Shown here: piece by piece, positions 14,772 through 18,996 of the stretch
How positions within the stretch are numbered: position 1 is the stretch's first letter
Layout of the letters: every line of letters starts with the position of its first letter
Assembly: GCA_964567665.1 (NCBI GenBank)
Contig: CAZMNN010000048.1
Location: 1-18,996, forward strand
Length of the DNA: 18,996 nucleotides
Origin: UBA1731 sp964567665
GTDB lineage: Bacteria > Verrucomicrobiota > Kiritimatiellia > RFP12 > UBA1067
Direction of reading: 5' to 3'
Program-made: the position numbers and the translations under genes
Notes under the pieces: generated by a model
The model's database searches: none
Told to the model about the DNA's origin: nothing
Seen by the model: the letters and a program-made list of their open reading frames with translations, nothing else

Positions 14772-15100
14772 CAATCGAAGAACAGGTAGAGGTCGCGAAG
14801 ACCGCACTTGCCGACAAGAAGGCGGTGGACGTAAAGGCTTATGACGTGCGCGGAACATCCGGTTTTGCGGATGCGTTCGTCATCGCAACCGGGACGGCTG
14901 CGCCGCACCTGAAGGCTCTTGTCGCCGGCGTACAGGCCGCGATGAGGGACGCAGGGGTGGCGTCGTACCGCGTGAGCGGAGATCCGGCGAGCGGATGGAT
15001 CGTGGTGGACTACGTGGATATCGTGGTGCATGTGTTCCTGCCGGAGGCGCGGGCGTACTACGCGCTTGAAAGGCTTTGGACAGACGCGAAGCCGCTTTGA
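14768..15100 (+). CDS. rsfS: Ribosomal silencing factor RsfS
   Basis: Binds L14 on the 50S subunit and blocks subunit joining when nutrients are scarce. The protein has 110 residues, normal for this family (DUF143/Iojap). Landmarks: D-K-K-A-V-D-V-K-A-Y-D-V-R-G, F-A-D-A-F-V-I-A-T-G-T-A, then G-W-I-V-V-D-Y-V-D-I-V-V-H-V-F and the end region A-R-A-Y-Y-A-L-E-R-L-W. Its ATG overlaps the recA stop in ATGA, implying translational coupling. Elsewhere this gene usually neighbours nadD; the recA pairing is unusual in my experience. Confidence 0.93.
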   Translation: MTIEEQVEVAKTALADKKAVDVKAYDVRGTSGFADAFVIATGTAAPHLKALVAGVQAAMRDAGVASYRVSGDPASGWIVVDYVDIVVHVFLPEARAYYALERLWTDAKPL

Positions 15101-15117
15101 TGCGGAGGCCGTCAACG

Positions 15118-17343
15118 ATGGCCGAAACGTCGCACGATACTGTAGACGGCACGGTGACAGGCATCGTGTTCAGGAATGCCGATAACGGGTATTCCGTTCT
15201 TAAGGTGTCGTGCGGCGATGACGGAAAGTTCCGGGTCAAGCCCAAGGAGGTTGTCGTAGTAGGGACTTGCGGTGCGGTGTGGGAGGGCGAAGAGCTCCAC
15301 GCAACCGGCGAATGGGTGACGGATCCGCAGCACGGACGTCAGTTCAAGGCAGCCTCCATCGTATGCGCAACGCCACATTCAAACGTCGGCATCGAGCGCT
15401 ATCTCGCATCCGGCGTGATATCCGGAATAGGTCATGAATATGCGAAGCGCATAGTGGCGAAGTTCGGCGAGAATACGCTGGACATCCTCGACAGGTTCTC
15501 GGCGCGTCTGACGGAGGTGCCGGGAATCGGCAAAGCTCGCGCAGAGCGGATCAAGAAAGGCTGGGTGGAGGGTCGCGCAATGCGTGAGATAATGATCTTC
15601 ACGCAGACGTACGGCATATCCGTATCCAAGACCATCAACATATACCGGAGATATGGGCAGGACTCGATAGCGATCATAAAGTCAGACCCGTATCGTCTGT
15701 GCCGCGACATATGGGGAATCGGGTTCGCGACGGCGGACAGGATAGCGATGTCCGTAGGCATGGCGAAGGATGCGCCGGAGAGGGCACGGGCGGCTCTCAT
15801 ACACACTCTGAGAACGGAGGCCGATGACGGCGGACACTGCTGGACGTCAGAGCCGGAGCTTCTGCTCCATGCCAACGGACTGGTGGACATTTCGGTGGAG
15901 CGGCTTGCTGCGGCGCTCAAAGACGAAGAGGTGGAGATGCGCGTCGTCGCGGAACATCCGGGTGGCGAAGCGGAGTCTCCGCGCAGAATATACCTTTCAG
16001 ACCTGCACCGCGCCGAGCGCAACGTCGCCGCAAAAGTGCTGGAGATGCTGAAGGCGCGGCAGTCGTTCGACGCGATAGATCCGGATCGCGCAATGGCCTG
16101 GTGGGAGAAGAAAACCGGATTCCGCCTTGCGCCCGCGCAGGAACGCGCAGTGCGCACTTCGCTGATGAGCAAGATAAGCATAATCACCGGCGGCCCTGGC
16201 GTAGGCAAGACGACGATTGTGCGGGCGCTGGTGGACATATACGGCGCAAGGACGGACAGGAGCGGTAGGCCGCTGATCCGCGTCGTCGCCGCCGCGCCGA
16301 CTGGAAGGGCTGCGAAACGGCTTTCCGAATCCACGGGAATGCAGGCTCAGACGCTGCACAGGATGCTCAAGTACAATCCGCAGACGCACGAATTCACTTA
16401 CAACGCATCAAACAAGCTTGCCGGCGACGTGTTCGTGTTCGACGAAACGTCCATGGTCGACATAAGGCTGATGGAGAACGTGATGCTTGCGCTTCCGCCG
16501 CAGGCGACGCTGATCATCGTCGGCGACACCGACCAGCTGCCGAGTGTCGGGCCGGGGAACGTGCTCCGCGACCTCATCGCATCCGGCGCAGTCGCCTGTT
16601 CCCGTCTGACCGAGATATTCCGTCAGGACAACTCCGGATATATAGTCAGGAATGCGCACCACGTCAACGCCGGAGAGGGCTTTGAACTGCCGCCCGCAGG
16701 CGACGACAGCGACTTTTACTTCATTCCGCAGCGTGATCCGGAAAAAGCTCTCGCTTTCGTTCTCGATTTCATGACCACGCGCATTCCGAGGAAGTTCGGC
16801 ATGGATCCAATGACGGATGTGCAGGTGCTTTCTCCGATGCGCAAGAACGTGCTTGGCACGGAGAACTTGAATGCGCTCATTCAGAAACGGCTGAATCCCG
16901 ATGGGCAGGCGGTGCAGAGGGGCGGGACGCTTTTCCGCAAGGGCGACAGGGTGATGCAGCTGAGAAACAACTACGACAAGGACGTGTTCAACGGCGACGT
17001 CGGGTTCGTGGAGTCCGTTTCGCCGGAAGACCGCAGACTTGTCGTTCTGTTTGATGGGCGCCCCGTCGAATATTCGTCCGCTGACCTTGATGAGCTTGCT
17101 CTCGCCTACGCAACGACGATACACAAGTCGCAGGGAAGCGAATACCCTGCCGTGATAGTGCTGATCCACAATCAGCACTACATGCTTCTTCAGCGCAATC
17201 TTCTGTACACTGCGATCACTCGCGGCAGAAGGCTCGTGCTTGTGATTGGCTCGGAGTGGGCGGCGTCGAAGGCGATCGAGACGAATACGGTGAATGCCCG
17301 CCGCACCGCACTTGCCGAACGCATAGCCGCCGGCGTAACCTGA
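15118..17343 (+). CDS. recD2: RecD2-type 5'-3' DNA helicase
   Basis: A superfamily 1B helicase of the RecBC-independent RecD2 group, involved in DNA damage tolerance and replication restart. The 741-residue protein begins with an OB-like N-terminal domain (D-G-T-V-T-G-I-V-F-R-N-A-D-N-G-Y). Helix-hairpin-helix segments follow (E-V-P-G-I-G-K-A-R-A near 140 and W-G-I-G-F-A-T-A near 200). Then come Walker A G-G-P-G-V-G-K-T-T (358-366), Walker B D-E-T-S-M-V-D (from 442), G-D-T-D-Q-L-P-S-V-G-P-G, and a late motif T-I-H-K-S-Q-G-S-E-Y near 667. ATG 15118 has GGAGG 9 nt upstream. ATG 15100, overlapping the rsfS stop, is a possible alternative adding six residues. It completes a recA-rsfS-recD2 unit. 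Confidence 0.95.
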   Translation: MAETSHDTVDGTVTGIVFRNADNGYSVLKVSCGDDGKFRVKPKEVVVVGTCGAVWEGEELHATGEWVTDPQHGRQFKAASIVCATPHSNVGIERYLASGVISGIGHEYAKRIVAKFGENTLDILDRFSARLTEVPGIGKARAERIKKGWVEGRAMREIMIFTQTYGISVSKTINIYRRYGQDSIAIIKSDPYRLCRDIWGIGFATADRIAMSVGMAKDAPERARAALIHTLRTEADDGGHCWTSEPELLLHANGLVDISVERLAAALKDEEVEMRVVAEHPGGEAESPRRIYLSDLHRAERNVAAKVLEMLKARQSFDAIDPDRAMAWWEKKTGFRLAPAQERAVRTSLMSKISIITGGPGVGKTTIVRALVDIYGARTDRSGRPLIRVVAAAPTGRAAKRLSESTGMQAQTLHRMLKYNPQTHEFTYNASNKLAGDVFVFDETSMVDIRLMENVMLALPPQATLIIVGDTDQLPSVGPGNVLRDLIASGAVACSRLTEIFRQDNSGYIVRNAHHVNAGEGFELPPAGDDSDFYFIPQRDPEKALAFVLDFMTTRIPRKFGMDPMTDVQVLSPMRKNVLGTENLNALIQKRLNPDGQAVQRGGTLFRKGDRVMQLRNNYDKDVFNGDVGFVESVSPEDRRLVVLFDGRPVEYSSADLDELALAYATTIHKSQGSEYPAVIVLIHNQHYMLLQRNLLYTAITRGRRLVLVIGSEWAASKAIETNTVNARRTALAERIAAGVT

Positions 17344-17393
17344 ATTCAGCCGTCTCACTGCCGACAGCGGTATGGTATTGAAAAAAAAAATGA

Positions 17394-17402
17394 TGCTATA
17401 AT
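17394..17402 (+). promoter_or_regulatory. Extended -10 promoter after recD2
   Basis: TGC-TATAAT at 17394-17402, after an A10 tract (17381-17390), which may bend the DNA or act as an upstream element. TTGAAA at 17378 is only 13 nt away, too close for a -35. Transcription should start near 17409 and produce a leader containing AAAGGAAAG before the small gene. No clear terminator separates it from recD2. Confidence 0.68.
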
Positions 17403-17435
17403 TGCTGCATAAAAAGAAAGGAAAGAACTGGTGAT

Positions 17436-17588
17436 ATGAGAACGGCAACGAACAGAAATGGGAACATGAAAAAAGTATGCGTGATGGGCGTGGCGGTCGT
17501 TGCGGCGGTAGTCGCGTGGGCAGAGGCGTTGACCTTTTACCAGGTGCTGGGTGTCTGGCAACGCACGGGACGTGAACCGGATTTGTGA
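17436..17588 (+). CDS. Small exported peptide (50 or 40 residues), possible remnant
   Basis: A 50-codon frame from ATG 17436, or 40 codons from the in-frame ATG 17466. From the second ATG the peptide M-K-K-V-C-V-M-G followed by an Ala/Val-rich core and A-W-A-E-A is a convincing Sec signal peptide, leaving about 20 residues (L-T-F-Y-Q-V-L-G-V-W-Q-R-T-G-R-E-P-D-L) after cleavage. The AAGGA before 17436 is about 13 nt away, farther than ideal. It has its own promoter and precedes the phosphodiesterase gene by 62 nt. It could be a functional secreted peptide, or the 5' end of a larger exported protein whose remainder was lost. I do not recognise the mature part. Confidence 0.4.
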   Translation: MRTATNRNGNMKKVCVMGVAVVAAVVAWAEALTFYQVLGVWQRTGREPDL

Positions 17589-17650
17589 CGGACGGGTGAG
17601 TTGGGACAGCGGTAGATTTTTGCGAATACACAAATAGGAGAAATGAGCAG

Positions 17651-18583
17651 ATGAAAAAGACGATGATGGTATGTGTGTTTGCGGCGGCGTTGGGCGCAGT
17701 TGCGGGCGAATGGGCGAAGCCGACGCCGATTCCGCGCGAAAAGGGGCTGTTTCGTTGCCAGATCCACCGGGGCGGCGGCGCGAACACGCGGCCGGACAAC
17801 TCGATGGAAACATTCCTCTGGTGCTGGGGCATGGGTTTTGCGCCCGAAGCCGATGCACGGATGACGAAGGACGGCGTGGCCATTGCCATGCACGATGACA
17901 ACTTCCGACGTATCGGTCGGGGCATCACCCCCGAATTTGCCGCAACGCCCGTTCACAAGCTGACGTGGGATCAGGTTCGCGATGTCGACACCGGTTCGTA
18001 TCTGGGCAAGGAATACGCCACGACGCGCATCGCGACGATGGAGACGGTTTTTGCCGCCATGCGGGGGCGTCCGGAACGTCTGCTGTACGTGGACGAGAAG
18101 GGGGCACCGCCGGCGGAGATGGCGCGGTTGGCCAGTCAATTCGGCGTCATCGAGCAGACCTATTACTGTTCGCCTGACTGGCGCAAGGTTGTGGCGTGGC
18201 GCAAGGTCGCTCCAAAGGGCCGCTCAATGGTGTGGTTAGGCAACTTCCCGCGTGACAACAGCCCGGAGAACGTGGCGAAGACTGAAGCGTTCGTGCAGAA
18301 GCGTTTAGACGAGATGGCCGCGATGGGATTCGACGGCATCGATCAGGTGCAGATCCACGTTCGCACTGATCTCTCGAAAGCCGATCCGTTCTGTCCTTCC
18401 ACGCCGTTCCTCAAACGGGCGATCGAACTGCTCCATCAGCATGGCGTTTCGGCGCAGACCGTGACGTGGACTGAGGGACAGAACGCGGACGTCCACAAGC
18501 GTCTGTGGGATATTGGTTTCGACCACTTCACGTCGGACTATCCGATCTTCTTCAACGAATTCGCGAAGACGATTCGCAAGTGA
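17651..18583 (+). CDS. Exported glycerophosphodiester phosphodiesterase-family protein
   Basis: The family hydrolyses glycerophosphodiesters to glycerol 3-phosphate and an alcohol in a metal-dependent TIM barrel. The 310-residue protein has a signal peptide (M-K-K-T-M-M-V-C, core to A-V-A-G at 19). The catalytic pattern follows: H39-R40-G-G-G, R-P-D-N-S-M-E (47-53, the usual P-E-N-T region), metal-binding E66-A-D68, and H81-D-D. The end has the family-like D-H-F-T-S-D-Y-P. The general acid/base His residues and metal ligands are present, so it is probably active; the substrate may be a phospholipid headgroup or a teichoic or other phosphodiester in the periplasm. AGGAG lies 10 nt before ATG 17651. 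It is downstream of the small peptide gene and probably shares its promoter. Confidence 0.85.
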   Translation: MKKTMMVCVFAAALGAVAGEWAKPTPIPREKGLFRCQIHRGGGANTRPDNSMETFLWCWGMGFAPEADARMTKDGVAIAMHDDNFRRIGRGITPEFAATPVHKLTWDQVRDVDTGSYLGKEYATTRIATMETVFAAMRGRPERLLYVDEKGAPPAEMARLASQFGVIEQTYYCSPDWRKVVAWRKVAPKGRSMVWLGNFPRDNSPENVAKTEAFVQKRLDEMAAMGFDGIDQVQIHVRTDLSKADPFCPSTPFLKRAIELLHQHGVSAQTVTWTEGQNADVHKRLWDIGFDHFTSDYPIFFNEFAKTIRK

Positions 18584-18710
18584 CGATGTCTGCGTCCTAA
18601 TGCCCAATGTTGAGGATGCTGTGATATTCGCGATTGCGCCGTGACGGACGATTTTGTCTGCACGGCAATCTCTTCGTTAGACATACCGCGGCCCGTGTGC
18701 CCGCCCATCC

Positions 18711-18743
18711 CTACACGAGTTTGCAAACTCGTGTAGTTTTTTT
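18711..18743 (+). terminator. Palindromic intrinsic terminator after the phosphodiesterase gene
   Basis: A perfect 26-nt palindrome (18711-18736), half-site CTACACGAGTTTG, folds into about an 11-bp stem with a TGCA loop. It is followed by seven T (18737-18743). It ends transcription of the 17436-18583 unit, 127 nt after the last stop codon. There is no matching A run on the left side, so it should work in the + direction only. Confidence 0.88.
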
Positions 18744-18827
18744 CCATACCTTCATTTGCCCAAAAGCGAAGAAAGCACTGTTGTGCCAACCAGGCAGTTC
18801 ACGAGATAGGCACTAAGGAAAATTACG

Positions 18828-18866
18828 AGTAAAGTCCACGGTGTCACTTATCAAAGTAAAGTCCGC
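18828..18866 (+). repeat. Paired direct repeats AGTAAAGTCC(A/G)C
   Basis: AGTAAAGTCCAC at 18828-18839 and AGTAAAGTCCGC at 18855-18866 are 27 bp apart start to start, upstream of the promoter at 18901. They could be tandem activator sites. They could also be the repeated terminal motifs typical of some insertion sequences such as the IS21 family, whose gene would then lie beyond the edge. Confidence 0.5.
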
Positions 18867-18900
18867 AGAGAATTTTTCCCCTCACGCGAAGGGGGGATTG

Positions 18901-18909
18901 TGGTATAAT
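18901..18909 (+). promoter_or_regulatory. Extended -10 promoter of the gene beyond the right edge
   Basis: TGG-TATAAT at 18901-18909. The -35 position falls in the CCCCT/AGGGG inverted repeat (18878-18894) and has no match to TTGACA. Transcription should start near 18916 and give a leader of at least 80 nt, longer than any other in this window. Confidence 0.72.
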
Positions 18910-18910
18910 C

Positions 18911-18993
18911 GGCGGCAATTTCCACGAAGTCGTGGAAAGCGGTCTTTGATATCGGCGGCGACGCGCCTTGAAAAAGGAGTGAATATCGCCGCC
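18911..18993 (+). promoter_or_regulatory. Structured 5' leader with possible alternative pairings
   Basis: TTTCCACGA / TCGTGGAAA (18919-18927 and 18930-18938) form a hairpin. GGCGGCGA (18954-18961) can pair with TCGCCGCC (18986-18993), enclosing AAAAAGGAG (18971-18979), a likely ribosome binding site. A second GGCGGC (18911-18916) can compete for the same partner. This could be a translation or attenuation switch. No known riboswitch class was recognised, and the reading frame is off the window. Confidence 0.4.
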
Positions 18994-18996
18994 ACC

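Larger units (their letters stand above)
18584..18996 (+). other. Right-edge intergenic stretch without a complete gene
   Basis: These 413 nt hold no convincing open frame. The two short frames crossing it run through the palindromic terminator at 18711-18743. It contains that terminator, paired AGTAAAGTCC repeats (18828-18866), a CCCCT/AGGGG inverted repeat (18878-18894), an extended -10 promoter (18901-18909) and a structured leader up to the edge. About 18740-18880 looks more A/T-rich than the neighbouring genes. The next gene begins past 18996. Confidence 0.7.

Noticed and set aside
17344..17380. A terminator between recD2 and the next promoter
   Set aside because: Only a very short CTG/CAG pairing is visible; the A-tract is on the wrong side for a + strand intrinsic terminator.
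18538..18816. Short frames on both strands beyond the phosphodiesterase gene
   Set aside because: Both cross the perfect palindromic terminator, lack ribosome binding sites and have no recognisable features.

Overview
The window is a GC-rich, gene-dense bacterial chromosome segment. All recognised protein genes are on the + strand. A tRNA-Gln and one doubtful partial frame at the left edge are on the - strand. The organism looks like a Gram-negative member of the PVC group, perhaps Kiritimatiellae (Verrucomicrobiota). This is inferred from a lipoprotein and Sec-exported enzymes, a C-terminally extended (CTC-type) L25, large secreted polysaccharide-degrading enzymes beside housekeeping genes, and promoters with a strikingly uniform extended -10. 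No 16S or marker phylogeny could be run, so the assignment is tentative.

Layout. (1) 1-361: a divergent intergenic region with an unresolved partial - strand frame, two adjacent palindromes and the promoter of the first operon. (2) 362-2808: a three-gene operon of a TPR lipoprotein, a CvpA-family membrane protein, and a protein joining a C4 zinc ribbon to a PTS EIIA(Ntr)-like domain. (3) 2870-3005: tRNA-Gln(UUG) on the - strand, back to back with prs, their promoters sharing the -35 zone. (4) 3047-6408: a housekeeping operon prs-rplY-rpsF-ssb-rpsR-rplI, closed by a strong intrinsic terminator. (5) 6436-12240: a polysaccharide operon (exported glycosidase-like protein, exported heparinase II/III-like lyase) that also carries alr. 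(6) 12250-17343: uxaC with its own promoter, then recA-rsfS-recD2 tightly packed behind it. (7) 17394-18743: a small exported peptide gene and an exported glycerophosphodiester phosphodiesterase-like protein, ending in a palindromic terminator. (8) 18744-18996: paired direct repeats, a promoter and a hairpin-rich leader for a gene starting beyond the right edge.

How the parts fit. The glycosidase-like protein and the lyase would cut a uronate-containing polysaccharide outside the cytoplasm, and UxaC would isomerise released hexuronate inside. This reads as a small uronic-acid polymer locus inserted between ribosomal and DNA-repair genes. Every clear promoter carries TGn-TATAAT (or a one-base variant). 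In at least two of them the start codon sits at or within a few bases of the expected transcription start, so some mRNAs are probably leaderless.

No CRISPR array, rRNA, prophage or intact insertion sequence was seen. The most interesting items are the uniform extended -10 and leaderless starts, the zinc ribbon-EIIA fusion, the unclassified Cys-rich glycosidase-like protein, the recA gene without an acidic tail embedded behind uxaC, and the structured leader at the right edge.
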